Under the pieces are notes generated by a model that was not told where the DNA came from, did no database searches, and saw nothing but the letters and a program-made list of their open reading frames with translations. From Castellaniella sp034675905 (GTDB taxonomy: Bacteria; Pseudomonadota; Gammaproteobacteria; Burkholderiales; Burkholderiaceae_B), in assembly GCF_034675905.1 (NCBI RefSeq), contig NZ_JAUCCV010000010.1, forward strand, positions 310,001 to 374,000: DNA of 64,000 nt. Direction: 5' to 3'. Of this stretch, positions 17,479 to 26,500 are shown piece by piece. The translations under genes and the position numbers were made by a program. The stretch's first letter is position 1. The number at the start of each line of letters is the position of its first letter.

Positions 17479-18486
17479 TCAGTTCTTGTTCGACGCCAGG
17501 GCGGCATCGATCAGGTCCTTGCCGATCTGACCCTCGAATTTCTGCCAGACCGGGTGCATGGCGGTGCGCCAAGCTGCAACGTCTTCCTTGGACAGGGTCT
17601 GGATCTTCGCCGCGCCAGCGCCCGCAATACGTTGACGGTCGCGCTCATTGATGTCGGCCGCCAGTTTGTTGGCATATTCGGTGGCGCCGGCCATGGCCTT
17701 GCTCAATCCTGCCTGGACATCAGCCGGCAAGCCATCCCACCAGGCTGCATTGGCGATCACCATGTAGTCGATGTCGCCATGATTGGTGACGGCAATCGTC
17801 TTTTGGACCTCGTGCAGCTTTTGGGTATAGATGTTGGACCAGGTGTTTTCCTGCCCATCGACGACGCCGGTTTGCAGCGCCTGGTAGACCTCGGAAAACG
17901 CCAATTTCTGCGGATTGGCGCCCAGCTGACGGAACTGGGCTTCCAGCACATCAGACGCCTGGATGCGGAATTTCAAACCCTTGATGTCCTCCGGGCGCGT
18001 CAGCTTGTCACGATTCGTGGACAACTGCTTCATGCCGTTGTGCCAATACGCCAGGCCCTTGATGCCCTTGGGTTTCATGGAGTCCAGCAAACCCTGGCCC
18101 GCCGGGCTGGCCTGAAACCGGTCCACGGCATCCATGTCGTCGAACAGGAAAGGCAGGTCAAAGATTTGCAGTTTTTTGGTGTAACGGTCGAACTTGGACA
18201 GCGATGGCGCAATAAGATGCACATCGCCCAGCAGCAGGGCCTCCATTTCCTTGCCATCGCCAAACAACTGCGAATTCGGGAAGACCTGGACTTCGACCTT
18301 GCCCGGCAGAGCCGCCTCGGCCAATTCTTTGAACTTCAGTGCGCCTTGGCCCTTGGGGGCCGTTGCCGCCACCACATGACTGAACTTGACGACGATGGGT
18401 GCGGCCTGGGCGACTGTCACCGCCAGACTGGCCGACAGGGTGATCCCCAGCGCCAGCGCCAGGCGGGTAAGTGTGCGGGATTGCAT
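17479..18486 (-). CDS. TRAP transporter substrate-binding protein (DctP family)
   Basis: A 335-residue periplasmic protein with a signal peptide (LALALGITLSASLAV, cleavage after AQA near residue 28). It has the DctP fold: VKFSHVVAATAPKGQGALKF at the mature N-terminus, and LKFRIQASDVLEAQFRQLG with the conserved Arg that binds the ligand carboxylate. QTGVVDGQENTW is also visible. Length is typical. No dctQ or dctM membrane subunits are present in the window, so its partner must lie elsewhere unless the system is incomplete. The context suggests a carboxylic acid related to the CoA cluster. Confidence 0.85.
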   Translation of the reverse strand: MQSRTLTRLALALGITLSASLAVTVAQAAPIVVKFSHVVAATAPKGQGALKFKELAEAALPGKVEVQVFPNSQLFGDGKEMEALLLGDVHLIAPSLSKFDRYTKKLQIFDLPFLFDDMDAVDRFQASPAGQGLLDSMKPKGIKGLAYWHNGMKQLSTNRDKLTRPEDIKGLKFRIQASDVLEAQFRQLGANPQKLAFSEVYQALQTGVVDGQENTWSNIYTQKLHEVQKTIAVTNHGDIDYMVIANAAWWDGLPADVQAGLSKAMAGATEYANKLAADINERDRQRIAGAGAAKIQTLSKEDVAAWRTAMHPVWQKFEGQIGKDLIDAALASNKN

Positions 18487-18578
18487 GGTGATGTCTCCTT
18501 GAAAGTCATTGTTATGCGCCGGCCCAGGTCAGGTCCCCAAAAGTTCTGACCGCCAGACCATGCTTTGTCGGTGGGGAT

Positions 18579-19727
18579 TCAGGGCGCCTCCTCCAAGCCC
18601 AGTTCTTTCAAAATCGCCAGGGTATGCTCACCCAGCGCCGGAACCGCATCCATCCTGGCGCCGTCGGGGCCGCTGACACCGGGCGGCAGCAGGGCTGGCA
18701 AGACGCCCGCCGGGCTATCCACACAGGCCCAGCGCTGGCGCGCCCGCAACTGCGGGTGCGCCCACAGGTCGGCCATTTCATTGACCTGGGCATTAGCGAT
18801 ACGGGCAGCATCCAAACGCGCCACGACTTCCTCTATCGTCAGGACGGCAAAAACACCCAGGATCAATGCGCGCAACTCGGCACGGGCGGCCGAGCGGCGG
18901 GAATTGGTCGAAAACCGGGAGTCATGGGCCAGATCCGGCCGCTGCAGAACCTGTTCGCAGAAGACCTGCCATTCCCGCTCGTTTTGCAGGCCCAGCATGA
19001 TCGTCTTGCCATCGCCGGCCGCAAACGGTCCGTAGGGATAGATCGTGGCATGCGAGGCCCCGCTGCGTGCAGGCGGCGGCGCGCCCTCGTAGCTGTAGTA
19101 CAAGGGATAGGACATCCATTCGGCCATGCTTTCCAGCATGGACACGTCAATGTGTCGCCCCAGCCCCGTCTTGCCCCGCTCAATCAGCGCCGCCAGGATA
19201 TTGGTATAGGCATACATGCCGGCGGCAATATCGGCGATCGAGCACCCGGCCTTGGCCGGCTCGGCGTCCGACCCGGTCACCGAAAGAAAACCGGATTCGC
19301 TTTGAATCAGCAGGTCGTAGGCCTTTTTGTCACGGTACGGGCCGTCATTGCCATAGCCGGAAATATCGCAGACGATCAGACGAGGAAAGCGTTCGTGCAA
19401 GGCCTCAAAGGACAAGCCCAAGCGGGCTGCGGCCCCCGGCGCCAGATTCTGCACCAGCACATCGGCTTTCTGCAGCAAACGTTCCATGACATCCGCTGAA
19501 TCCGGCTGTTTGACATCCAGCGCCAGGCTTTCCTTGGACCGATTCACCCAGACGAAATGAGACGACAGGCCATGCACCCGCTCGTCATAGCCGCGAGCAA
19601 AGTCTCCGACGCCCGGCCGCTCGATCTTGATGACCCGGGCGCCCAGATCCGCCAGCTGGCGCGTGCAAAACGGCGCAGCAATGGCGTGCTCCAGCGTGAT
19701 GACGGTAATGTCCTGCAAAGGCAGCAT
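18579..19727 (-). CDS. CaiB/BaiF family (class III) CoA-transferase
   Basis: A 382-residue class III CoA-transferase that activates a carboxylic acid with CoA from a donor such as succinyl-CoA. The family opening is LPLQDITVITLEHAIAAPFC. The catalytic Asp is in the KKAYDLLIQSESGFLSVTG segment (about residue 165 onward). The C-terminal PALGEHTLAILKELGL is also typical. It lies 8 bp after the acyl-CoA dehydrogenase gene in the same operon. Gene order suggests itaconate CoA-transferase or a near relative, but CaiB proteins cannot be assigned a substrate by sequence reading alone. Confidence 0.85.
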   Translation of the reverse strand: MLPLQDITVITLEHAIAAPFCTRQLADLGARVIKIERPGVGDFARGYDERVHGLSSHFVWVNRSKESLALDVKQPDSADVMERLLQKADVLVQNLAPGAAARLGLSFEALHERFPRLIVCDISGYGNDGPYRDKKAYDLLIQSESGFLSVTGSDAEPAKAGCSIADIAAGMYAYTNILAALIERGKTGLGRHIDVSMLESMAEWMSYPLYYSYEGAPPPARSGASHATIYPYGPFAAGDGKTIMLGLQNEREWQVFCEQVLQRPDLAHDSRFSTNSRRSAARAELRALILGVFAVLTIEEVVARLDAARIANAQVNEMADLWAHPQLRARQRWACVDSPAGVLPALLPPGVSGPDGARMDAVPALGEHTLAILKELGLEEAP

Positions 19728-19735
19728 GATCCCCC

Positions 19736-20896
19736 CTAGAATGAGCGCGGCATGCCCAGCATGTGCTGGCCGACATACGACAGGATCAGGTTCGTGGAAA
19801 TCGGCGCCACCTGGTACAAGCGGGTTTCACGGAACTTGCGTTCGATGTCGTACTCGCAGGCGAAGCCAAATCCGCCGTGGGTCTGCAGGCAGGCATTGGC
19901 TGCTTCCCACGACGCATCGGCGGCCAGCAGCTTGGCCATATTGGCCTGGGCGCCGCAGTCCTGGCGGGCATCGAACAGAGCGCAGGCCTGATAGCGCATC
20001 AGGCTGGCGGCCTCTACATTGACGAACGCTTTGGCAATGGGGAACTGCACCCCTTGGTTCTGGCCGATCGGGCGCCCGAACACCATGCGCTCATTGGCGT
20101 ATTTCTTTGCCCGATCCACGAACCAATAACCATCGCCGATGCATTCGGCGGCAATCAGGGTGCGCTCGGCATTCAGGCCGTCCAGAATATATTTGAAGCC
20201 TTGGCCTTCCTGACCGATCAGGTTTTCTGCCGGGATTTCCAGGTCTTCGAAAAACAGTTCGTTGGTTTCATGATTGACCATGTTCAGGATCGGCTGCACG
20301 GTCAGGCCCTGGCCGATGGCGGATTTCAGGTCCACCATGAAGATCGACATGCCTTCGGATTTCTTTTGCACTTGCTCCAATGGCGTCGTGCGAGCCAGCA
20401 GCACCATCAGATCGGAATGCTGCACCCGGGAAATCCAGACCTTTTGTCCATTGACGACATAGCGGCCCTCTTTTTTGACCGCCGTGGTCTTGATTTTCGT
20501 GGTGTCCGTGCCCGTCGTCGGCTCTGTGACGGCCATGGACTGCAGACGCAATTCGCCGCTGGCGATCTTGGGCAGCCACTGCTGTTTTTGCGCGGACGAA
20601 CCATGCCGCAGAATCGTGCCCATGTTGTACATCTGCCCGTGGCAGGCGCCCGAATTGCCGCCCGCCCGGTTGATTTCTTCCATGATCACAGAAGCCTCGG
20701 TCAGCCCCAACCCCGAACCGCCATATTCTTCTGGGATCAAGGCCGCCAGCCAGCCGGCCTGGGTCAGCGCATCGACGAATTCCGCCGGATAGCCGCGCTG
20801 CTCGTCCACACGGCGAAAGTACTCATCGCCGAATTGCGCACACAGATCACGAATTGCATCGCGGATATCCTGATGGTGTCCTGCAGCCTGGAACAT
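19736..20896 (-). CDS. acyl-CoA dehydrogenase
   Basis: A 386-residue FAD-dependent acyl-CoA dehydrogenase with the usual three-domain layout. It has an N-terminal helical part (IRDLCAQFGDEYFRRVDEQ) and the middle FAD-binding segment (MAVTEPTTGTDTTKIKTTA). The C-terminal helical domain has LNAERTLIAAECIG and the QTHGGFGFACEYDIERKFRETR motif. It is transcribed with the CoA-transferase and MaoC-like genes. The Pseudomonas itaconate/2-hydroxyparaconate locus contains an equivalent gene. The acyl chain it acts on is unknown. Confidence 0.88.
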   Translation of the reverse strand: MFQAAGHHQDIRDAIRDLCAQFGDEYFRRVDEQRGYPAEFVDALTQAGWLAALIPEEYGGSGLGLTEASVIMEEINRAGGNSGACHGQMYNMGTILRHGSSAQKQQWLPKIASGELRLQSMAVTEPTTGTDTTKIKTTAVKKEGRYVVNGQKVWISRVQHSDLMVLLARTTPLEQVQKKSEGMSIFMVDLKSAIGQGLTVQPILNMVNHETNELFFEDLEIPAENLIGQEGQGFKYILDGLNAERTLIAAECIGDGYWFVDRAKKYANERMVFGRPIGQNQGVQFPIAKAFVNVEAASLMRYQACALFDARQDCGAQANMAKLLAADASWEAANACLQTHGGFGFACEYDIERKFRETRLYQVAPISTNLILSYVGQHMLGMPRSF

Positions 20897-20987
20897 GCAC
20901 AGCCTCTATGGTGAACTAGAAGAGGCAGGATGCAGGAACCCGGACCAAGAGACAATTTTGTTTTGCCAAACCAGGTCTTTTGGATGA

Positions 20988-21899
20988 TCAGACCGGCGCT
21001 CCGTCCTGTGCATCGCGGACCAGCAGATCCACCAATTCCTGCGCAAAAACAGGCAGCTCGCCGGCTTCACGCCAACAGATGTGCAGCTTGCGCAGCGACC
21101 AGTCATCGGTCAACGCGACAATCCGGATCGGCAAGGTCTGCGCATAGCGCAAGGCGGCGGATTGCGGAATGACGCCGATGCCTACCCGCGCAGCAATCAG
21201 GCGGCAGACCGCCTCGAAATTGCCGACTTCGACCCGGAATTTCAGCATGCGGCCCAGGTCTTCGGCGGCCTTGAGCAAAAAGGAATGAATGGCGCTGGAC
21301 TCAAACAGGCTGATGAAATCATCATCCAAGGTCTGTTCAAACGTGCAGGCGCCCCGTTCCGCCAAAGGATGATCCGGGTAGGTGACCAGCACCAATCGAT
21401 CGGTGCGATACGGCAGATACCGGACGCCCGCCCCCCCGCTGCCCTGCGCGGTGATGCCGATGTCCGCCACACCGTCGGCCACCGCCTTGACCACTTGGTA
21501 GCTGAGCCGTTCGCGCAATTCGACATTGACGTCCGGATGGCTGACCAGATAGCGCCCCAGCGCCGCGGGAATGAACTCATTCATGGCCGTCGTGTTGGCG
21601 TAGACCCGAACCCGCCCCTTGATGCCCTGAGCGTATTCCTGAATCTCGCCGCGCAGATGTTCCAGTTGGCGCAGCACTGCACGGGCATGCTTGACGAACA
21701 CTTCGCCCGACGGGGTCAGGGTCACACCCTGGCTGCCGCGATACAGCAGCTCTGTGCCCAAGGCATCTTCCAGGCTCTTGACCCGATTGCTGGCAGCCGG
21801 CAGAGACAAAAACGTGCGCTCCGCCCCTTTGGTCAGACTCTGAGCGCCGGCCACGTTGACCATGAGCTGCATATCGGTAAGGTCGAAACGCGTCGCCAT
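20988..21899 (-). CDS. LysR-family transcriptional regulator
   Basis: A 303-residue LysR regulator. The helix-turn-helix is in LTDMQLMVNVAGAQSLTKGAERTFLSLPAASNRV (first ~60 residues), followed by a substrate-binding domain with the usual DIGI and VTYPDHPLA segments. The start at 21899 (MATRFDLTDMQ) matches the family, while an in-frame start at 21998 adds 33 unlike residues. It lies upstream of the dehydrogenase and CoA-transferase genes and is divergent from the PrpD gene. The 162-bp gap 21900-22061 would hold its operators, placing the whole cluster under it. Confidence 0.87.
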   Translation of the reverse strand: MATRFDLTDMQLMVNVAGAQSLTKGAERTFLSLPAASNRVKSLEDALGTELLYRGSQGVTLTPSGEVFVKHARAVLRQLEHLRGEIQEYAQGIKGRVRVYANTTAMNEFIPAALGRYLVSHPDVNVELRERLSYQVVKAVADGVADIGITAQGSGGAGVRYLPYRTDRLVLVTYPDHPLAERGACTFEQTLDDDFISLFESSAIHSFLLKAAEDLGRMLKFRVEVGNFEAVCRLIAARVGIGVIPQSAALRYAQTLPIRIVALTDDWSLRKLHICWREAGELPVFAQELVDLLVRDAQDGAPV

Positions 21900-22061
21900 G
21901 AAATGGGGATCCCTTATGGTTTGATGAAGCTGGCCTTCAGCAAACAATAATAGGCAAAAAATTCCCCATGCTGCAAAGTCTTCCCTGAAAAACGCCACGC
22001 GGCAGACAGCGGGCGCCCCTCATGATGCCAGCGCCCTTCTCATGGGCTCTTCAGGAAAACC

Positions 22062-23438
22062 ATGCCCCACCCCAGTGCAGACCTGACCCGATTCCTTGCC
22101 GATCTCCGTTACGAACATATCCCGGCTCCCGTCCTGCGGCGCGCCGAAGATCTGCTGCTGGACTGCCTGGGATCGATACTGGCCGGTTCGAGCGGGCGCG
22201 CCGTCCAGGCCATCGCACAGTACGGACAAGTCATGGGACCGCAACAAGGGCCATCGGAAAACCTGGTCACGCGCCACGGCACCAGCCCGGTCTTCGCTGC
22301 CCTGAGCAATGCCGCCGCCGCCCACATGGTTGAACAGGACGACGTCCACAACGGATCGGTCTTTCATCCTGCCGCTGTCGTCATGCCGCCCGCCATGGCG
22401 TTGGCCCAAGCGCAGGGGGCATCGGGCCGCGACCTACTGACGGCCATCGTGGCCGGCTACGAAGCCGGCATCCGCATCGGCGAATTTCTGGGCCGCAGCC
22501 ATTACACGATTTTTCACACCACCGGCACAGCCGGGGCGCTGGCGGCCGCCATGGCTGCCGGCAAGCTGCTGGGACTTGGCCCGGACCGGATGCTGCACGC
22601 ACTGGGATCGGCTGGCACGCAAGCAGCAGGATTATGGGAATTCCTGCGCGACGGGGCAGATTCCAAGCAACTGCACACGGCACGCGCCGCTGCCAACGGC
22701 CTGATGGCCGCCTGCCTGGCTGAACAAGGCTTTACCGGCGCCAGCCGCATCCTGGAAGGCCCCCAAGGCATGGCCGCAGGCATGTCCCGCGACGCCGACC
22801 CGGCCCGGTTGACCGATGGCCTGGGCGCCCGCTGGGCATTGCTGGAAACGTCCTTCAAATATCACGCATCCTGCCGTCACACCCATCCGGCAGCCGACGC
22901 GCTGCTGGCGGTCGTACAGGCGCACCATCTGCGCATCACCGACATCGCCGGCGTGACTGCCCACGTCCACCAAGGCGCTATCGACGTCCTGGGGCCGGTC
23001 GTGAACCCCACAACCGTCCACCAATCCAAATTTTCCATGGGTACGGTGCTGGGCCTGATCGCCAAACATCAAAAAGCCGGGTTGCAGGAATTCGACGACG
23101 CCATGACCGATACGGACATCGCCGATTTCCGTTCGCACGTCACCATGCGGCTGGACCCGGAGGTGGATGGCGCCTACCCGCAACGCTGGATCGGCAAGGT
23201 CACCGTCCAGACCCATCAGGGCCAGACCCTGCAGGGCCGGGTCGACACGCCGAAAGGAGACCCGGACAACACCCTGAGCCGGCTTGAGATCGAAGACAAG
23301 GTCCGGCGCCTGGGGCGTTATCATGGGGCGGCCAGCGACACGGACCTGGATGCACTGATCCATCGAGTCTGGAACCTGGCCGACACGGCGCGGGTGGGGG
23401 ATTTCTGCCCTAGGCCCAGCGTCCCTTTCCGACCATGA
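22062..23438 (+). CDS. MmgE/PrpD family protein
   Basis: A 458-residue member of the 2-methylcitrate dehydratase/cis-aconitate decarboxylase family. Characteristic segments are ALSNAAAAHMVEQDDVHNGSVFHP (residues about 80-105), a GYEAGIRIG helix, SFKYHASCRHTHPAADALL and the C-terminal lid domain (DTPKGDPDNTLSRLEIEDKV). It is divergent from the LysR gene and 27 bp upstream of the MFS gene. In this setting it probably hydrates, dehydrates or isomerises a C5-C7 hydroxy- or unsaturated polycarboxylate; the exact substrate is not assignable. Confidence 0.83.
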   Translation: MPHPSADLTRFLADLRYEHIPAPVLRRAEDLLLDCLGSILAGSSGRAVQAIAQYGQVMGPQQGPSENLVTRHGTSPVFAALSNAAAAHMVEQDDVHNGSVFHPAAVVMPPAMALAQAQGASGRDLLTAIVAGYEAGIRIGEFLGRSHYTIFHTTGTAGALAAAMAAGKLLGLGPDRMLHALGSAGTQAAGLWEFLRDGADSKQLHTARAAANGLMAACLAEQGFTGASRILEGPQGMAAGMSRDADPARLTDGLGARWALLETSFKYHASCRHTHPAADALLAVVQAHHLRITDIAGVTAHVHQGAIDVLGPVVNPTTVHQSKFSMGTVLGLIAKHQKAGLQEFDDAMTDTDIADFRSHVTMRLDPEVDGAYPQRWIGKVTVQTHQGQTLQGRVDTPKGDPDNTLSRLEIEDKVRRLGRYHGAASDTDLDALIHRVWNLADTARVGDFCPRPSVPFRP

Positions 23439-23465
23439 TGCCCCTCCAAGCTGATCGATCCTGCG

Positions 23466-24692
23466 ATGCCCCCCGCGCCTGACCCGGCCCCTCCGCCGCC
23501 ACCCGCCTCGTCCGCACTGACGTTGACCGCCACCGTGGCCATCCAGTCCCTGGTGTCCATGTCCTTGCTGACCTTGCCGGCTATCGCACCGGTCATCTCG
23601 AACGTGCTGGACATGCCGACCGCCTATGTCGGCGTCTATATCGCGCTGGCCTACCTGGGCGCCATGGCCGCCAGCCTGCTGTCCGGATCCGCCACCCGCC
23701 GCTACGGCGCCATCCGCGCCAGCCAAGCCGGTATGGTGATGTGTGCGCTGGGCCTGACCCTGTGCACGATGGCCTCGATCCCGATCATGGCCATCGGCGC
23801 CCTGCTGGTCGGACTGGGCTACGGCCCGATCACCCCAGCCAGTTCGCATCTGCTGGCCCGCACCACGCCCGCGCATCGCATGTCCTTCGTCTTTTCGATC
23901 AAACAAACGGGCGTCCCCCTGGGTGGCGTGCTGGCCGGTCTGATCGTACCCGGCCTGGCCCAATGGAGCGGCTGGCAAGCCGCCTTCCTGATCGTCGCCG
24001 CCGCCAATCTGGCGTGCGCACTGGCGATCCAGCCCCTGCGCCCCGCCCTGGATGCCGACCAGAATCCCCAACAGAAACTGTCGGCCGGCAACGGCCTGAT
24101 CGGACCGCTGAAACTGGTCTTCAGCCAGCGCAGTCTGGCGGTGCTGGCAGGCGTCTCGTTTCTGTTTTCCATCACCCAGTTGTCGCTGACCTCGTATCTG
24201 GTCACGTTCTTGAATCAAGACCTGGGCATGGACCTGATTGCTGCCGGCTTCATCCTGGCAGTCTCCCAGGCGGCCGGCGTCGGCGGCCGCCTGCTGTGGG
24301 GCTATCTATCGGACCATTATTTCGGCCCGGTCAAGACCCTGGGCGGATTGTCCGCCCTGGTCGTCCTGTGCGCCCTGAGCACCCCGCTGCTGCAGGCGGT
24401 CGATTCGAACCTCATCGTCTTGATGGTGCTGTGCCTGTTCGGCGGCTGCGCACTGGGTTGGAATGGCGTGTACCTGGCCGAGGTCGCCCGCCAGGCCCCC
24501 GCCGGACAAGCCAGCGTCGCTACCGGCGGCACGCTGGCCATGACGTTTCTGGGGGTGGTGGTGGGGCCGCCGATCTTCGGTTGGATTGCATCGCTATCCG
24601 GCAGCTACGGGTTCGCCTATGCCACGCTGACGGCGCCGGCGGGGATCTGTCTGCTGCTGCTGTGGCGGTACCGGGCGGCGTTTGCGCGCTAG
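23466..24692 (+). CDS. MFS transporter
   Basis: A 408-residue inner-membrane carrier with about 12 hydrophobic segments. The MFS loop motif between helices 2 and 3 is recognisable as GSATRRYGAIRASQAG, and a related GRLLWGYLSDHYFG follows helix 8. The N-terminus is a Pro-rich stretch (PAPDPAPPPPPASS). It follows the PrpD gene by 27 bp and is the likely uptake or export system for the organic acid handled by the cluster. An internal piece, 24150-24239, is repeated at 16192-16283. Confidence 0.85.
   Translation: MPPAPDPAPPPPPASSALTLTATVAIQSLVSMSLLTLPAIAPVISNVLDMPTAYVGVYIALAYLGAMAASLLSGSATRRYGAIRASQAGMVMCALGLTLCTMASIPIMAIGALLVGLGYGPITPASSHLLARTTPAHRMSFVFSIKQTGVPLGGVLAGLIVPGLAQWSGWQAAFLIVAAANLACALAIQPLRPALDADQNPQQKLSAGNGLIGPLKLVFSQRSLAVLAGVSFLFSITQLSLTSYLVTFLNQDLGMDLIAAGFILAVSQAAGVGGRLLWGYLSDHYFGPVKTLGGLSALVVLCALSTPLLQAVDSNLIVLMVLCLFGGCALGWNGVYLAEVARQAPAGQASVATGGTLAMTFLGVVVGPPIFGWIASLSGSYGFAYATLTAPAGICLLLLWRYRAAFAR
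24150..24239 (+). repeat. parent copy of the 90-bp direct repeat, inside the MFS gene
   Basis: This in-frame part of the MFS gene (GVSFLFSITQLSLTSYLVTF onward) is nearly identical to 16192-16283. The two copies are in the same orientation about 8 kb apart and flank the acyl-CoA cluster. This copy is intact and coding; the left copy carries a 2-bp insertion. Confidence 0.9.
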
Positions 24693-24703
24693 GGTGCGGT
24701 CGG

Positions 24704-25645
24704 TCAACCTCCACTGACACCCGACGTCAACTCCACCGCCACATCACTCATATTACGTCCCATCTTTTCGCCCAGATAATCTAGAAACGAACGTACCGCC
24801 GGCGACATGCCGCGACGCGACAAATAGGCGGCATGCACGATGCCCGAAGGAAGAGACCACCCAGGCAGAACGGATTCGAGGCGGCCTTGGGCGATATCCT
24901 CGCGGCACATGTAGTCGGGCATCATCCCGACGCCCACGCCCCCCTCAATCGCATAAAGCAGCGACAACAGATCATCCACGACACAAGCGGCGCGACAAAC
25001 CACCTGGCAGTGCGCACCCTGTGGTCCATCCAGGGAAAAATGGATCTTGCCGGCTTGTGCGGACATTCCTGCCGCATCGAATCGTTCCAGATCAGCAGGC
25101 TGGTCCGGCCTGCCGATACGCTGCAGCAGTTCTGGGCTGGCGACCAGCAGGCCATGGCTCAAGCCCAAGCGTTTGATGACGGCGCTGCCGCTGTCGTCAA
25201 GGCTTTGCCGCACCCGTAACGCAATATCCACCCGTTCGCTGACCAGATCGACCACGCGGTTGCTGACCTCCAGTTCCAGCCTGACGAGCGGGTGGCGCGT
25301 CAAATACTCCGGGATCAAGGGCGCAATCACCGATTGAGCCAGCGTGACTGGGCAGGACACCCTCAACGAGCCGCGCGGCTCCGCCAGAATCTGGGAGATC
25401 TCCGCATGCGCCAGCTCGGCTTCTTCCCGCACGGCCACGCAATGGCGAACATACTGCTCGCCCGCCAGGGTCAGGGACAGCTTGCGCGTCGTGCGATTCA
25501 GCAACCGCACACCCAGATTCGTCTCCAGCTGCGAGATCCGTCTGGATAGGCGCGAAGTCGGCAAATCCAGTGCGCGGGCCGCGCCCACAAAACTGCCATG
25601 CTCCACAACTTCTGCGAAGTACCGCATATCGTTCAGGTCTTGCAT
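24704..25645 (-). CDS. LysR-family transcriptional regulator
   Basis: A 313-residue LysR protein starting MQDLNDMRYFAEVVEHGSF. The helix-turn-helix is within FVGAARALDLPTSRLSRRISQLE, and a CrgA/YafC-like effector domain follows. It is divergent from the azoreductase gene with a 128-bp AT-rich gap between them (25646-25773). By the usual LysR arrangement it regulates azoR, responding to quinones, azo compounds or electrophiles. It converges on the MFS gene with 11 bp between stops and is not obviously part of that cluster. Confidence 0.87.
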   Translation of the reverse strand: MQDLNDMRYFAEVVEHGSFVGAARALDLPTSRLSRRISQLETNLGVRLLNRTTRKLSLTLAGEQYVRHCVAVREEAELAHAEISQILAEPRGSLRVSCPVTLAQSVIAPLIPEYLTRHPLVRLELEVSNRVVDLVSERVDIALRVRQSLDDSGSAVIKRLGLSHGLLVASPELLQRIGRPDQPADLERFDAAGMSAQAGKIHFSLDGPQGAHCQVVCRAACVVDDLLSLLYAIEGGVGVGMMPDYMCREDIAQGRLESVLPGWSLPSGIVHAAYLSRRGMSPAVRSFLDYLGEKMGRNMSDVAVELTSGVSGG

Positions 25646-25773
25646 GCTGGATTCACCTCAAAAATAGAATACTGTACCGCGCGTCTAGCGTATTAACTAT
25701 TTTATGTTGGTAATGGAAAATGACAGCCATCACGGGTTCTCATCCCGCCCCTCCATTCAGACAAGGTATTACC

Positions 25774-26382
25774 ATGAAGCTGCTGCACATTGATTCCAGT
25801 ATCACCGGCTCCGACTCCATCTCGCGCCGCCTGTCCCGCGACATCGTGGCGCGGCAACGCGCCATACACCCCGACCTGCAAGTCGAATACCTGGATCTGG
25901 CCGCGCAGGCCCCCCAGCCCTTGTCGCTGAACGCGCTGGGTTTTCGGGCGCCCGCCCAGGATGACTCGCTCACCGAGGCCCAGCGCCTGGAAAATGAGGT
26001 CTCTGAAGCACTGGTCAGCCAGTTGCTCGAAACAGATATCGTCGTCATCGGCGCGCCGATGTACAACTTCACGATTCCCGCCCAGCTCAAGTCCTGGCTG
26101 GATCGCGTCGCCCAGGCTGGCCGCACGTTCAAATACACCGAAAGCGGTCCGGTGGGCCTGTTGAGCGACAAGACAGTGATCCTGGCGCTAAGCCGCGGCG
26201 GCATCTATTCCGCCAACCCAGACATGGAACACCAGGAAAGCTACTTGAAATCGATCTTCGGTTTCATGGGTGTGAGCGATATCCGCGCCGTGCGGGCGGA
26301 AGGGCTGAACATGGGTCCCGAGCATCGCGAACGCGGCTTGGCGCAGGCCCAGGCGGATATTCAGGCGCTGATGGCTGCGTAA
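25774..26382 (+). CDS. azoR: FMN-dependent NADH-azoreductase (NADH:quinone oxidoreductase)
   Basis: A 202-residue flavodoxin-fold enzyme that reduces quinones and azo bonds with NADH through FMN. It has the phosphate-binding segment HIDSSITGSDSISRRLS (residues about 4-20), the APMYNFTIPAQLKSWLDRV motif that contacts the flavin ring, and a closing HQESYLKSIFGFMGV. The start at 25774 (MKLLHIDSS) is the conserved one; an in-frame start at 25720 adds 18 unlike residues. It is divergent from a LysR gene. Confidence 0.92.
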   Translation: MKLLHIDSSITGSDSISRRLSRDIVARQRAIHPDLQVEYLDLAAQAPQPLSLNALGFRAPAQDDSLTEAQRLENEVSEALVSQLLETDIVVIGAPMYNFTIPAQLKSWLDRVAQAGRTFKYTESGPVGLLSDKTVILALSRGGIYSANPDMEHQESYLKSIFGFMGVSDIRAVRAEGLNMGPEHRERGLAQAQADIQALMAA

Positions 26383-26500
26383 TTTTTCGGCACGGCATAG
26401 GACAGAACTGCCCAGGCTGTATCAAGGCCCGATACGGCCGCGCCGCCAGCAACGGTATTGGAAAATATTGAAAGACGCTAAGACCTAGCCTGCTTCATTC

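Noticed and set aside
22632..24218. 528-codon - strand frame opposite the PrpD and MFS genes
   Set aside because: It crosses two genes with clear family motifs on the + strand and encodes low-complexity Gly/Gln/Arg sequence.
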